A stretch of DNA of 64,000 nucleotides from Brevibacillus_H ginsengisoli (GCF_050113715.1 NZ_JBNJQR010000011.1:124001-188000); one strand, 5' to 3'; positions 24,446 to 34,760 are shown, counted from the stretch's first letter. Notes: a model not told the origin generated them from the sequence alone. Numbers and translations are program-made.

Positions 24446-26935
24446 CTAGTGACCATTCCCTTGACCATTTGTTGGCTGGTCTGGGGTCTGATTGCCTGAA
24501 GGCGGACTATTGGGATCGACTGTCCCGTTCGTATTGCCTTGGTTATTGTTGTCTGAAGGGCCTTGATTGTCTGAGCCGTTTGGTTTGCCAGACGAATTAT
24601 TGTTGTCTGTGTTCGTTCCCCCGTTATCCGTGTTTGGAATGTCCGCCGGCTTATTCTCAGGGTTGTTGTTCCCTTGCTGATCCGTTGGCGTGTTGTTTTC
24701 TTGTTGTTGTTGATTCGCGTCATCTTTCAGCATCTGATCGATTTGAGACATATCAACCTTTGCTACGTTGGAAGAAGGACCATCCGTACCATCTGCTTTA
24801 TGGGCAACAATCAAGTACTGGTAGATCTTAGCTCCCTTCACTGGATCAACAAACTTCGTATCTTTAAGACCAGCCACCAGAAGCTCCTTGTTGTCAGGTG
24901 AATCAAGGAAACGATACACGTCATAAGTGAGGTCCTTAGCATCTGAGCCCGACCAGCTTAACACGACTTTAGGCTCGTTGTTCTCCATTGCCAGAGTCGC
25001 TTCCAGTGTGATTGGTTTGGCTGTCTCTACCGGTTGGGTATCTCGTATGCCACCTGGTGGTGTAAATGGCGTAATGTCCGTACCGTTAAGTCCGTCTCGG
25101 AATACTTCCTTGAATAGTTTCGCGGTCTTCGAGCTACCATCGCGCATGAGATGGTCTCTGTCTTCCTTATCGAAGCCCATCCAGACAGCTCCCACGTATT
25201 CTGGCGTATAGCCTACAAACCAAGCGTCTTTATTGACATTGGAGCCGCCAAATGGGGATTGTGTCGTCCCTGTTTTACCGGCAACCGGACGATCCATGTT
25301 AGCGGCTTTCCCTGTTCCGTTGGTGACGACAGCCCGCAATAATTCATGGACTCTCCAAGCCGTGTCTGGAGAGATGACTTGAGTCTGATTGACTTTGGCC
25401 GTTGCTACTACATTGTCATTCTCATCTTTTATCGAGGTGATGGCATGCGCTTCACTCATGACACCGCCATTATCAAAAGCCGTATACGCTTGAGCCATGA
25501 TCAATGGAGAGACCCCTTTGCTCAAGCCCCCCAAAGCGATGGCCAGGTTGCGATCGTCTGGCTCCAGCGGAATACCGAATTTTTTCAAATAATCAAGACT
25601 TTTGCCGATTCCGATTTCGTTTAACAGCCAGACAGCCGGAATGTTAAGCGATTGCTCCACCGCGTATTGCAGGTTGACGGAGTCACTGTATTTACCGTTC
25701 CAGTTGCTTGGTTTATAACCGCCAAAATCCTGCTTGTTGTTTGGCAGGGAAGATCCCGCATTCCAATTACCCGTGTCAAACGCTGGCGCGTAAACAGCAA
25801 GCGGTTTGAACGAAGAACCCGGCTGACGGCGCATATCCGTCGCGTGGCTGAAGCCTTTATGCGTGTAACCTCGTCCACCCATCATGGCGGCTACACCGCC
25901 TGTTTTTGGATCGACGACGACCATTCCCGCCTCAACTTTCTGCTTCGGACCGTCTTTCGGGAACAAGCTGTCTTTGGCAAAAGCATTCGCCATAGAATCC
26001 TGCATTTTCGGATCTAATGAAGTATAGATTTTCCAGCCGCCGCGATAAAGCATATCCTCGCTGATGCTGTACTTCTCTTCGGCTTCCTGTACCACATAAT
26101 CCACATAGGACGCGTAGCTTGGATTAATCGTGCCCGGCAGAACAACCTTTTTACTAGGGAGAGGTTGTTGTTGCGCTTGTTCTTTTTCTGCCTTGGTGAT
26201 GACACCTTGTTCCATCATCAGTCGAAGGATGGTGTCACGTCTTTCCTTCGCTTTGTCCGGATTGTTGAACGGCGAATAGATGGACGGTCCTTTCGGAATA
26301 GACGCAAGCATTGCCGCCTCATCCAGCGTCAGATCCTTTACGTTCTTCCCGTAATAGAGCTGAGCGGCATTTCCGATCCCATATACCCCGTGACCAAGAT
26401 ACACCTTGTTCAAATACATCTCCATAATTTCCTCTTTGGAGAAATGCTGCTCAAGGTTGATCGCGATACTCATTTCTTTGGTTTTACGCCAGAATGTCTT
26501 GTCATTGCTGAGAAAAACGTTACGAGCCAACTGCTGCGTAATGGTACTTCCACCTTCCGCTAACTCGCCTTTCGTAAGGTCTTTGAAAATCGCACCCGCT
26601 ACACGCACCATGTCGACACCGTTATGCTCGAAGAATCGTTTATCTTCTACACAGATGAACGCATCTATCACGTGCTTCGGGATGTCCGTGTATTTCACAT
26701 AGGTCCGATTATTCTCTTTTGATGATAGATTGCCAACCTTGGTACCAAACTTATCGTACAGCTCGGTAGGCTCCAGCTTGATGTCCTCTAGCTTCGTCAT
26801 ATCAACCATCTGACCGCCCGCATAGAGCAGCGCGAAATATCCCCCTACTACGCAAAACATAAGCAAAGCAATAAACGAAATAACAAACATGAGGAATCTA
26901 TTTTTCTTTTTTGTTTTTTTCTTGGCTTGAGCCAT
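24446..26935 (-). CDS. ponA: Class A penicillin-binding protein 1A
   Basis: 829 residues from ATG 26935, where AGGAGGT lies five bases upstream; the longer in-frame reading has no site. Short basic cytoplasmic tail (AKKKTKKKNR), membrane helix about 13-40, GT51 glycosyltransferase (about 60-240) with catalytic Glu97 in EDKRFFEH, and a transpeptidase domain with SSFK (GSSFKPLAV), SLN and KTGT motifs. Then a fibronectin-III-like segment and a ~90-residue Asn/Gly/Pro/Gln-rich tail. It polymerises and cross-links peptidoglycan outside the membrane. The low-complexity tail may span the wall; its length is likely strain-variable. Confidence 0.95.
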   Translation of the reverse strand: MAQAKKKTKKKNRFLMFVISFIALLMFCVVGGYFALLYAGGQMVDMTKLEDIKLEPTELYDKFGTKVGNLSSKENNRTYVKYTDIPKHVIDAFICVEDKRFFEHNGVDMVRVAGAIFKDLTKGELAEGGSTITQQLARNVFLSNDKTFWRKTKEMSIAINLEQHFSKEEIMEMYLNKVYLGHGVYGIGNAAQLYYGKNVKDLTLDEAAMLASIPKGPSIYSPFNNPDKAKERRDTILRLMMEQGVITKAEKEQAQQQPLPSKKVVLPGTINPSYASYVDYVVQEAEEKYSISEDMLYRGGWKIYTSLDPKMQDSMANAFAKDSLFPKDGPKQKVEAGMVVVDPKTGGVAAMMGGRGYTHKGFSHATDMRRQPGSSFKPLAVYAPAFDTGNWNAGSSLPNNKQDFGGYKPSNWNGKYSDSVNLQYAVEQSLNIPAVWLLNEIGIGKSLDYLKKFGIPLEPDDRNLAIALGGLSKGVSPLIMAQAYTAFDNGGVMSEAHAITSIKDENDNVVATAKVNQTQVISPDTAWRVHELLRAVVTNGTGKAANMDRPVAGKTGTTQSPFGGSNVNKDAWFVGYTPEYVGAVWMGFDKEDRDHLMRDGSSKTAKLFKEVFRDGLNGTDITPFTPPGGIRDTQPVETAKPITLEATLAMENNEPKVVLSWSGSDAKDLTYDVYRFLDSPDNKELLVAGLKDTKFVDPVKGAKIYQYLIVAHKADGTDGPSSNVAKVDMSQIDQMLKDDANQQQQENNTPTDQQGNNNPENKPADIPNTDNGGTNTDNNNSSGKPNGSDNQGPSDNNNQGNTNGTVDPNSPPSGNQTPDQPTNGQGNGH

Positions 26936-27123
26936 GATGTACCTCCTGGTCTCTTTCCTCTCTCCCCTTCTATAGACGGAAATTTCGCCAAAAAGTTTCT
27001 GTGATCTTCCGACATGAGGAGTTAATTCCAAGCTCACCTTTTATATATCACCTCTAAATATCTATCATTCCACAGCACCTCTCATTTGTCGACCGTAAAA
27101 AATGCCCACATGCCCGCAAAATC

Positions 27124-27165
27124 AGGTAAAAAAGCCTTTCTCCGTTGATTAGAGAAAGGCTTTCG
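27124..27165 (-). terminator. Terminator of tkt
   Basis: On the minus strand, AAAGCCTTTCTC pairs with GAGAAAGGCTTT, followed by TTTTTT. Confidence 0.85.
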
Positions 27166-27180
27166 ATTAATCACGACTAT

Positions 27181-29190
27181 TTATTTCATTACACGCAGCG
27201 CATGTTCCACTACGTTGTCTACAGTGAAGCCATATTCTTTCATCACGCGTTCACCTGGTGCAGACGCTCCGAATGTATCGATGCCGATGACGACACCATG
27301 ATCTCCCGCCCATCGATGCCAACCAAGCGGAGAACCCATCTCAACGGCAACGCGAGCTTTGACGCTTGGAGGAATGACAGAGTCACGGTACTCTTGAGAT
27401 TGACGCTCAAACAAGCTCCAGCTAGGCATGCTGACAACACGCGCTTGAATTCCGCGAGATGCCAATTGTTCGCGAGCTTCCATACAGAGCGATACTTCGG
27501 AACCAGCCGCAAGCAAGATGACTTGAGGTTGTCCGTTCTCTGCATCAGCAAGTACATAAGCGCCTTTTTGGATACCTTCTGCCGCTTTCGCTGTGGTTTC
27601 AGCCATTACCGGCAGGTTTTGACGAGTGAGCACAAGCAGAGTAGGCTCATCTTTGCTGCTTAACGCATAACGCCAAGCTTCGTTTGTTTCAATCGCATCT
27701 GCTGGACGCATTACATTGAGTCCTGGCATCGCGCGGAACGCAGCCAAATGCTCGATTGGTTCGTGAGTTGGTCCGTCTTCACCAACCGCGATGGAATCGT
27801 GCGTGAACACGTAGATCACCGGTTGTTTCATGAGAGCGGACAAACGAACAGCGGGGCGTACGTAGTCAGAGAATACGAAGAAAGTACCGCCGAACACTTT
27901 CAAACCGCCGTGCAACAACATACCATTCATTGCCGCACCCATCGCGAATTCACGAACACCGAACCAGATGTTCTTGCCTTCGTAACTGCCTGGGAGTAAA
28001 TTACCGCCATCTTTGATCAAGGTATTGTTAGAGTGAGCCAAGTCAGCTGATCCACCGATCAAGAATGGCACATTTTGAGTCAAACCGTTGATTGCGTTAC
28101 CGGAAGCCACGCGGGTTGCCAATTTGCTGCCCACTTCATATTTAGGAAGTGCCGCATCCCATCCTGCTGGCAATTCACCACTTATCGCTTGAGCAAATTG
28201 TTTCGCAAGTTCAGGATGAGCTTTGGCATAAGCATCAAATTGAGCTTGCCATTCTTGTTGACGTTGCTGACCTTGTTTTGCCAGGTTTTCGAACAACTCA
28301 TTTACTTCTGCTGGTACGTGGAACTGTGCTTCCACATCCCAGTTGTAATTTTGTTTGGTTAGTTTGATTTCTTCTTTTCCGAGCGGTGCGCCGTGGGATG
28401 CGGAAGTACCACCTTTATTCGGACTTCCATAACCAATGGTTGTTTTCACTTCAATTAATGTAGGACGGTTCAAATCTTGGCGCGCTTCGGCAATTGCCGC
28501 ATCGATCGCTGCCAAATCGTTACCATCCTCCACACGAAGATATTGCCAGCCATACGCCTGATAGCGCTGCGCTACATTCTCAGAGAAGGACCGTTTCAAT
28601 TCTCCATCAAGGGAGATGTCGTTGGAATCGTACAAGACGATCATTTTGCCGAGTTGCAGATGTGCTGCCAAAGAAGAGGCTTCACTGGATACGCCTTCCA
28701 TCAAATCTCCGTCTCCGCAGATTACATAGGTGTAGTGATTCACGATTTCATGACCATCACGGTTGTAGGTTGCAGCCAAATGACGTTCAGCCATCGCCAT
28801 CCCTACAGCGGTTGCGATCCCTTGTCCCAAAGGACCAGTTGTCGCGTCTACACCAGCTGTATGTCCAAATTCAGGATGACCAGGAGTTTTGCTGCCCCAT
28901 TGGCGGAAGTTATGTAAATCTTCAATAGAAACGTCGTATTTCATCAGGTGCAGCATCGAGTACAAAAGCATAGAGCCATGGCCAGCAGACAATACAAAGC
29001 GGTCACGATCGATCCAGCTTGGGTTGGATGGGTTAACTTTCATGTAGCGGCTCCATAAAACATGAGCCATAGGCGCTGCGCCCATCGGCATTCCTGGGTG
29101 TCCGGAATTCGCTTTCTCGATTGCATCGATGGCGAGGGTGCGCAGTGTATTAATCGCTAATTGATCTACGGTTGCTTGCTGAGTGGTCAT
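27181..29190 (-). CDS. tkt: Transketolase
   Basis: 669 residues. Thiamine-diphosphate enzyme of the non-oxidative pentose phosphate pathway. N-terminal ThDP domain with NSGHPGMPMGAAPM and GDGDLMEGVSSE (Mg/ThDP fold), pyrimidine domain with HDSIAVGEDGPTHEPIEHL, and a C-terminal domain (about 530-669). All usual catalytic His/Glu positions are present. Monocistronic, GGAGGATA site before ATG 29190, own terminator. Confidence 0.97.
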   Translation of the reverse strand: MTTQQATVDQLAINTLRTLAIDAIEKANSGHPGMPMGAAPMAHVLWSRYMKVNPSNPSWIDRDRFVLSAGHGSMLLYSMLHLMKYDVSIEDLHNFRQWGSKTPGHPEFGHTAGVDATTGPLGQGIATAVGMAMAERHLAATYNRDGHEIVNHYTYVICGDGDLMEGVSSEASSLAAHLQLGKMIVLYDSNDISLDGELKRSFSENVAQRYQAYGWQYLRVEDGNDLAAIDAAIAEARQDLNRPTLIEVKTTIGYGSPNKGGTSASHGAPLGKEEIKLTKQNYNWDVEAQFHVPAEVNELFENLAKQGQQRQQEWQAQFDAYAKAHPELAKQFAQAISGELPAGWDAALPKYEVGSKLATRVASGNAINGLTQNVPFLIGGSADLAHSNNTLIKDGGNLLPGSYEGKNIWFGVREFAMGAAMNGMLLHGGLKVFGGTFFVFSDYVRPAVRLSALMKQPVIYVFTHDSIAVGEDGPTHEPIEHLAAFRAMPGLNVMRPADAIETNEAWRYALSSKDEPTLLVLTRQNLPVMAETTAKAAEGIQKGAYVLADAENGQPQVILLAAGSEVSLCMEAREQLASRGIQARVVSMPSWSLFERQSQEYRDSVIPPSVKARVAVEMGSPLGWHRWAGDHGVVIGIDTFGASAPGERVMKEYGFTVDNVVEHALRVMK

Positions 29191-29371
29191 TCAATATATC
29201 CTCCCTGCGTATTATTGGCAGTGTGATTATAACACAGCCACCAGATGAATAAAAAAGTATTTGCATGACATTTTGCATTCTTACCTATTATGCCATATCC
29301 GATTGATTTTAGCGGGGATTCCGCCATAAAAGTTTCATTTTAAAGGAAGGTTCATCCATTCAATCCCAAAA

Positions 29372-29575
29372 TCAAGACCGCTTCGCCTTCCGGATTTCGA
29401 TCATCGCCGTCGTGTACTCCTCGTCGTCAATGATTCCCATCTGCCGTAACTCTCTCACTTCGTCCTCGATCAATATCCAGTCACCTTCAGGATCCCCGGT
29501 ATAAATCAGTATGCCAAAGCGACGCAGAAACTCTTGCAGGTTAAATTGTTCCGGCTTTCCCCTCACTGCTTCCAC
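29372..29575 (-). CDS. yqgQ: YqgQ-family (DUF910) small protein
   Basis: 67 residues. NLQEFLRRFGILIYTGDPEGDWILIEDEVRELRQ matches the YqgQ fold: a three-helix protein with conserved F-x-x-Y-G-x-x-I-YTGD. Possibly nucleic-acid binding, function unproven. The GTG start at 29575 overlaps the upstream gene's stop by 13 bases, so the two are coupled. In other Bacillales yqgQ precedes glcK; here that partner is absent. Confidence 0.85.
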   Translation of the reverse strand: MEAVRGKPEQFNLQEFLRRFGILIYTGDPEGDWILIEDEVRELRQMGIIDDEEYTTAMIEIRKAKRS

Positions 29576-29958
29576 TCCGCTTCTATTTGCCGCATAATTG
29601 GTTCATAGTCATAGTCCCATGTGTGTTCAACCACGACGATGCCCTTGGCATTAGGATAACGCTTGATCCACTCCTGTTTCTCTTCTTCACTATTTAATCC
29701 GACAAAGAACAAGGGAATTGCCGAGTAGAGCGGAGTTTGAACCAAAGCCTTCAGGAATTGCTCGGTCTCTTGCTTGCCTTCGCCGACGTTCACCACGATA
29801 ATCAAACTTTGTTCATGATCATCCTTGATCTCGTCTTGAAGCGATTGAAGCGACTTCGGGGTGGGCACCATGGCATTCACTTCACGGAAGCGATCCAGAA
29901 ACTCATCCAGCCATAAATCCTCTTCCCACGCGTAGTAAGCCAATATGTTTCTCTTCAT
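29563..29958 (-). CDS. Hypothetical protein, 131 residues
   Basis: ATG 29958, upstream of and overlapping yqgQ. The alternating beta/alpha pattern (SLIIVVNVGEGKQETEQFL, IPLFFVGLNSEEEKQEW, KGIVVVEHTWDYD) resembles a receiver-like or Rossmann-like fold but lacks the acidic pocket. No signal peptide. No family recognised. Confidence 0.65.
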   Translation of the reverse strand: MKRNILAYYAWEEDLWLDEFLDRFREVNAMVPTPKSLQSLQDEIKDDHEQSLIIVVNVGEGKQETEQFLKALVQTPLYSAIPLFFVGLNSEEEKQEWIKRYPNAKGIVVVEHTWDYDYEPIMRQIEAEWKQ

Positions 29959-30172
29959 TATGTATACACCTCAATTATCAACTGCTTTCTAGCCTAAAAT
30001 TATAGCACGAATCAAGCCATTTTACTGTCTATGATTACCTTGACTTCCCAGATTCCTTCACGTATTTTATAAGCAAAGCTGTTCATCAGATGTTCACATT
30101 CAAAACATATACTAAAGAGGTAGAGACGTTTATCCCAAACGTTTTATTCCCTTATTGAAAGAGGTAAGGTTC

Positions 30173-31342
30173 ATGCAAAAGAAACATCTTCTGCTTCTAT
30201 TTATTACCATGTTCCTCATGATGCTTGGCTTCGGGATCATCATCCCCGTCATGCCCTTTTTCGCCAAAAATCTTGGAGCGTCGCCATTACAAATTTCCAT
30301 ATTATTTGCCAGCTACAACATCATGCAATTCATATTCTCGCCAATCTGGGGTGCTCTATCCGACCGAATTGGCCGTAAGCCGTTAGTTTTATTCGGATTA
30401 CTCGGTTTCTCCTGTACCTTTGTTCTGTTTGGACTCGCCAGCTCATACCCTGAGATGCTGATCTATCGTATTCTCTCCGGAATTATTTCGGCGGCTGCCG
30501 TTCCGACTGTAACAGCCATCGTTGCCGACTGGCTCCCGCCTACAGAGCGTTCCAAAGGGATGGGGATTATCGGTGCCGGTGTGGGATTAAGCTTCGTATT
30601 CGGACCGGCAATTGGCGGTGTGTTGGGACAAAATCATTATTCTTATCCGTTTTTCGCTTCGGGAATTGTTGCATTTATCACGTTCTTCTTCGTTCTGGCT
30701 ATGCTTCCTGAAAGCCTTCCAAAGGAAAAACGTAGTCATATCGTTCGAGAAAAACGGGGCAATCCTTTACAAGCTCTTACGGGGCCTTTGTCTCTTATGT
30801 ACAATGTGTTGTTCATTGTTTCCTTTGTCTTCGCCGGGTTTGAAGCGGTATTTGCCTTGTATATCAATGAACTGTATGGTTTATCATCAGAGGACTTAGG
30901 ATACATGTTCCTTGTGATGGGTATCATTGCTGCCATCATCCAGGGCGGATTTATAGGCAAACTGGTCAAATCTTACGGTGAACCCACAATTCTTGCAGTT
31001 GGCTTGTTCTTATATGTTCTCGGGTTTGTCTCGGTTAACTTCGGTACAAACTTCTGGACCTTCTCATTAGTCCTCTCCCTCTTCGGTGCCGGACAAGGGA
31101 TGATTCGAGCGACTTCCACCGCAATGATTACCCAACGAACCACTCAAGGACAGGGCATTACCTCCGGGACCATGAGCTCGATGGACAGCTTGGGACGTAT
31201 TCTTGGTCCATTGGTAGCTGGATCCCTTTACGAAGTCCTCAAGAACTCTCCATTTATTCTGGGTGCGGTGTTAATGATCATTCTGCTGATCTGGTTCCAG
31301 ATGAGCAAGGATCGGCTGCCAAAAATTAATCCAAACGCATAG
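30173..31342 (+). CDS. MFS drug-efflux transporter (TetA/NorA-type, DHA1)
   Basis: 389 residues from ATG 30173 (GAGGTAAGG upstream); twelve membrane helices. MFS motif A in loop 2-3 (WGALSDRIGRKPLVL) and DHA1 motif C (VGLSFVFGPAIGGVLG) in helix 5 mark a drug:H+ antiporter of the YfkF/NorA/TetA type. Motif A-like GKLVKSYGE appears in the second half. Likely multidrug export. No adjacent regulator seen. Terminator at 31354. Confidence 0.9.
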   Translation: MQKKHLLLLFITMFLMMLGFGIIIPVMPFFAKNLGASPLQISILFASYNIMQFIFSPIWGALSDRIGRKPLVLFGLLGFSCTFVLFGLASSYPEMLIYRILSGIISAAAVPTVTAIVADWLPPTERSKGMGIIGAGVGLSFVFGPAIGGVLGQNHYSYPFFASGIVAFITFFFVLAMLPESLPKEKRSHIVREKRGNPLQALTGPLSLMYNVLFIVSFVFAGFEAVFALYINELYGLSSEDLGYMFLVMGIIAAIIQGGFIGKLVKSYGEPTILAVGLFLYVLGFVSVNFGTNFWTFSLVLSLFGAGQGMIRATSTAMITQRTTQGQGITSGTMSSMDSLGRILGPLVAGSLYEVLKNSPFILGAVLMIILLIWFQMSKDRLPKINPNA

Positions 31343-31353
31343 AAGATTTAAGG

Positions 31354-31392
31354 AAAAGGAGAAATTCCCTGAAAGAATTTCTCCTTTTTTCT
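31354..31392 (+). terminator. Terminator of the MFS gene
   Basis: AAAGGAGAAATTC pairs with GAATTTCTCCTTT, then a T-run. Confidence 0.85.
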
Positions 31393-31492
31393 GTAGCTTA
31401 TTTTTTCAGTTATTCCAAAGATGGGGTTATGGAATCAAGTTAATGGGGTGCAGGTTTCCCCGCACCCCTCAACTTGCTGGCATTCTCATTTT

Positions 31493-31786
31493 TTATTCTG
31501 TTTTGTTCGAATTGACGTTGCTCGAGTTGGCGTTACTTTCCATAGAACCTTGCTCGTTATTCGCGTTATTCGTGGAACCGTCTACACCCTCGCCCATCTC
31601 GTTACCTAATGCACCGCCAACGACGGCTCCCGCAACTGTACCAATCGGTCCCAAAATGGACCCCACCGCAGCACCTGCTACAGCACCACCTACCGTACCT
31701 ACAGCTTCACCAGTGTCAACGTCCGCCGCATTCGTGGTATTGTGGCCGCTAGCTTCATTCTGATTGCGCTCGTTGTTTTCAGCCAT
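31493..31786 (-). CDS. Glycine-zipper-containing small protein
   Basis: 97 residues from ATG 31786 with GGGAG eight bases upstream. Asn-rich N-terminus, a glycine-zipper block (about 30-68; VGGAVAGAAVGSILGPIG and GAVVGGALGNEMGEG) that would form paired membrane helices, then an Asn/Ser-rich tail. No Lys/Arg signal motif. It may be a membrane or spore-surface small protein; function unknown. Confidence 0.75.
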   Translation of the reverse strand: MAENNERNQNEASGHNTTNAADVDTGEAVGTVGGAVAGAAVGSILGPIGTVAGAVVGGALGNEMGEGVDGSTNNANNEQGSMESNANSSNVNSNKTE

Positions 31787-31916
31787 GCTTCTCACTCCCT
31801 CGATTAGTTGTTGGGAAGCGCTATTCCATTACTAACGCCAGTCCCGAATTATATTTTGCCCGACCGAGATGAATTAAATTCCAAAAAATTTACTTTACAT
31901 AACTGGAGGGAAGCCT

Positions 31917-32696
31917 ATGTTTCAACAACATCCTTTTACGTGCCGAATCGAATGGGGAAAACGCGGAGCAAGAGAGGCTGCGAAGCGTGGCGACATCACA
32001 ATCATCGTAGATGTGCTCAGCTTCTCTTCTACCGTCGTAACCGCGCTTCACTTCGGCGCGATTATTTATCCGTATCCACCTCCTATTAACGAACAAGCAG
32101 CCAACTACGCAAACTTGGTTGGCGCTGAGCTGTTGTTGGGAAGAGCTGAGGCCGCAAGATTAGGGAAGCCTTCTTTATCCCCCGTTTCTTTCGGTGCCGA
32201 ACATGCTGGCAACAAATTCGTACTATGCTCGTTAAATGGAGCAGCCTGCACCTGGCTGGCTTCACAAGTACCCGCACTGCTCGTTGGCAGTCTGTTGAAT
32301 GCTTCGGCAGTTGCACACACGGCCAATCGACTCCAATCCAAAACTGGAGCTAACATCACCGTTGTGCCTTGCGGTGAGCATTGGAATCAGGTACAAGCTG
32401 ATGAAAATGGGTTGAGACCAGCCATAGAAGATTATTTAGGCGCTGGCGCGATTCTCTCCAAATTAGATGGAAGCAAGTCTCCCGAAGCGCAGGTCTGCAT
32501 TGGAGCGTTTCATTCTTCCGAGTCAAAAATAGCTGAGCTCCTCTGGGAATGTGGCAGCGGCCGTGAATTGAGGGAATTCGGTTTTGCGGAAGATGTCAGG
32601 CATTGTTCACGCCTCGATGTCTATCAGAATGTTCCGATACTTGACCACAATTTTTTTCGGTTGGAGAAAGACGAACTTGCCCCAACCGACCAATAA
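31917..32696 (+). CDS. ComB-family 2-phosphosulfolactate phosphatase-like protein
   Basis: 259 residues from ATG 31917 with CTGGAGGG upstream. The ComB fold is recognisable from IIVDVLSFSSTVVTAL near the N-terminus, the region LLVGSLLNASAVAH and ITVVPCGEHW. In methanogens ComB acts in coenzyme M synthesis; bacterial homologues are broader and of unsettled function. No sulfolactate genes are adjacent. Confidence 0.8.
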   Translation: MFQQHPFTCRIEWGKRGAREAAKRGDITIIVDVLSFSSTVVTALHFGAIIYPYPPPINEQAANYANLVGAELLLGRAEAARLGKPSLSPVSFGAEHAGNKFVLCSLNGAACTWLASQVPALLVGSLLNASAVAHTANRLQSKTGANITVVPCGEHWNQVQADENGLRPAIEDYLGAGAILSKLDGSKSPEAQVCIGAFHSSESKIAELLWECGSGRELREFGFAEDVRHCSRLDVYQNVPILDHNFFRLEKDELAPTDQ

Positions 32697-32707
32697 TCGA
32701 GAATGGT

Positions 32708-34669
32708 TTATTCCTGCAACTGATACCACAGATCATACAGCTCTTCAATTTTTTGATTACATTCCTCCACTTCTTGTTGCCACTTCTGAAGCTGGTCGTA
32801 GTCGTTGCAATCGGAGTGAAGCAGCTGGTGTAATTCCTCTCGCCTGCTCTCACACTCGGCAATCTGCTGTTCGGTTTGCTGAAGTTTAAACGAATTGGTT
32901 CTCCGCGTTTCCTTGGTTTCTTTGGGTACTTCGGCCGCGGGGAGAGGCATTGCGGGCGTAGATTCTTTGGCAGTAGGCCGCTCCTTATCTGATTGCTTTG
33001 TTTGTTGTTTAACCGCCCCATCCCCCGGTGATTTGCGCTCTTGTTGGTACTTTGCCCTCGCCTCCTGATACCGCCCGTGATAATGCGTGATTCCGCCTTC
33101 CTGGAGCCAGAAAACGCCATCTACAATCTTTTGCAGGAAGTACCGGTCATGAGAAACGATGAAGAGAGAACCGCGGAAATCCGCTATCGCTTCCTCCAAT
33201 GTCTCTCTCGCGTCAATATCGAGATGGTTGGTCGGTTCATCGAGTATTAACAGATTGATATCTTGATGCATCAGCTGGGCAAGACGAAGCCGCATTCGCT
33301 CACCGCCGCTCAAGCTCTCTAGTCGTTTAAATACCTGCTCTCCATAAAACATGAATTTGGCCAGTACATGCCTCGCTTCCGCTTCGTTGATCAGCACCGT
33401 TTCACGCAGGACGTCAATCACCCTGCGCTTGGGGTCACCTTCCAACGCCTGCTGGGAAAGGTACCCGACCTTTACGCTATTGCCCACCTTCACCTTGCCT
33501 TGGTCAGGCGTTACCTGATTCAACACGATTTTCAGCAGTGTCGACTTCCCGCTGCCGTTAGGACCGAGTAACGCCTTTCGTTCCCCATACCGCAGCAGCA
33601 GATCTGCGTCCTGAAATAGTTGTTTTTCTCCATAGGACTTGGTGACTCCCGATAACACCACCACTTCCTCGCCGCTGCGGTCCGTTTGATGAAACTGAAG
33701 TCCCATCCGTGTATTTTCCATTTTGGGACGATCTATTTTTTCCATGCGTTCCAACGCTTTCTCCATACTTTTGGCTCTGCGATGAAAACCCGCATTGGGT
33801 GGATTCGAGCGGTTTCCCCATTCTTTCAGGCGTTTGATCGTTTCTTTCATCTGTTTGATTTTTTTCTGCTGCTCCTCATATTGGGCGAACTGCCTGAGCA
33901 AACGCTCTTCTTTTTCTTTGACAAAGCTGGAGTAGTTGCCCTGATAGACTTCGAGTTCCCCGCCATCCACTTCACAGATTACAGTAGCAACCGCGTCGAG
34001 GAAAAAGCGGTCGTGAGAGATCACCAGAATCGCTCCTTGATAATCAAGCAAGAAGCTCTCCAGCCACTCCATCGATTCCACATCCAGGTGATTGGTCGGT
34101 TCATCCAGTAACAGGACATCGCTTTGTTCACACAAAATTTTGGCCAGACCCACTTTGGTTTTTTCTCCGCCGCTTAACTGTTCAAATGGCGTCGCAAGCA
34201 TCTTAGCGCTGATCCCTAAACCATTGGTGACCTGCGCAATTCTCGTCTCAATCTGATACCCATCCAATTGTTCATATGTTTCCTGTAATTGTTGGTACTG
34301 ATTAATGCACTTCTCTAGTTGTTCTGGTGTGGTTTCTTCGCTCATCTGCTGCTCCAGCTCTCTCATCTTATGGGAAATCTGAGTCGCTTCATGAAACGCG
34401 CTGCGGATGACTTCTTCGGCTGTCCAACCAGTCGGATACACGGGTGTCTGCGGCAAATATGCCCAGCGGCTTCCTTTGGCTCGAAAAATTTGTCCGGAAT
34501 CGGCTGACTCCATTCCGCACAGAATCCGAAACAGAGTTGTTTTGCCGGCTCCATTCGGTCCAACAATGCCCACACGTTCACCTGATGTCACTTCGAATGA
34601 TATTTGTTGCAACACGGGATTGTACCCATAATTTTTACTTACATTTTGAATACCAGCTACGATCATCAT
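32708..34669 (-). CDS. ABC-F family ATPase (ribosome-associated / antibiotic-resistance type)
   Basis: 653 residues with two ABC domains and no membrane segment. Walker A GPNGAGKTTLF (about 36) and GPNGSGKSTLL (about 375); signature LSGGEKTKVGLA and LSGGERMRLRLA; an interdomain linker of about 80 residues and a C-terminal charged coiled-coil extension. ABC-F proteins bind the ribosomal E site, and some displace antibiotics (VmlR, MsrA, LsaA types). Start ATG 34669 behind AAGGAGG. The 5' leader carries a short ORF and a terminator (34732-34917), the usual drug-sensing attenuation set-up of resistance ABC-F genes. Confidence 0.93.
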   Translation of the reverse strand: MMIVAGIQNVSKNYGYNPVLQQISFEVTSGERVGIVGPNGAGKTTLFRILCGMESADSGQIFRAKGSRWAYLPQTPVYPTGWTAEEVIRSAFHEATQISHKMRELEQQMSEETTPEQLEKCINQYQQLQETYEQLDGYQIETRIAQVTNGLGISAKMLATPFEQLSGGEKTKVGLAKILCEQSDVLLLDEPTNHLDVESMEWLESFLLDYQGAILVISHDRFFLDAVATVICEVDGGELEVYQGNYSSFVKEKEERLLRQFAQYEEQQKKIKQMKETIKRLKEWGNRSNPPNAGFHRRAKSMEKALERMEKIDRPKMENTRMGLQFHQTDRSGEEVVVLSGVTKSYGEKQLFQDADLLLRYGERKALLGPNGSGKSTLLKIVLNQVTPDQGKVKVGNSVKVGYLSQQALEGDPKRRVIDVLRETVLINEAEARHVLAKFMFYGEQVFKRLESLSGGERMRLRLAQLMHQDINLLILDEPTNHLDIDARETLEEAIADFRGSLFIVSHDRYFLQKIVDGVFWLQEGGITHYHGRYQEARAKYQQERKSPGDGAVKQQTKQSDKERPTAKESTPAMPLPAAEVPKETKETRRTNSFKLQQTEQQIAECESRREELHQLLHSDCNDYDQLQKWQQEVEECNQKIEELYDLWYQLQE

Positions 34670-34731
34670 GAATTCCTCCTTGGATTAAAGGCCCTCGACT
34701 GAAGTCAAGACGAGCCTTGAAAATTGGACGC

Positions 34732-34760
34732 AAAAAAGCCACAGGCAGCAACCTGTGGCA
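34732..34760 (-). terminator. Attenuator terminator in the ABC-F leader
   Basis: On the minus strand GCCACAGG-TTGCTG-CCTGTGGC then TTTTTTG, between the leader ORF and the ABC-F start. A near-identical hairpin ends the gene at 37055. Confidence 0.85.

Noticed and set aside
24446..24723. Asn/Gly/Gln/Pro tail of PBP1A as a separate repeat gene
   Set aside because: It is continuous with the PBP1A frame; the opposite-frame ORF over it is a shadow.
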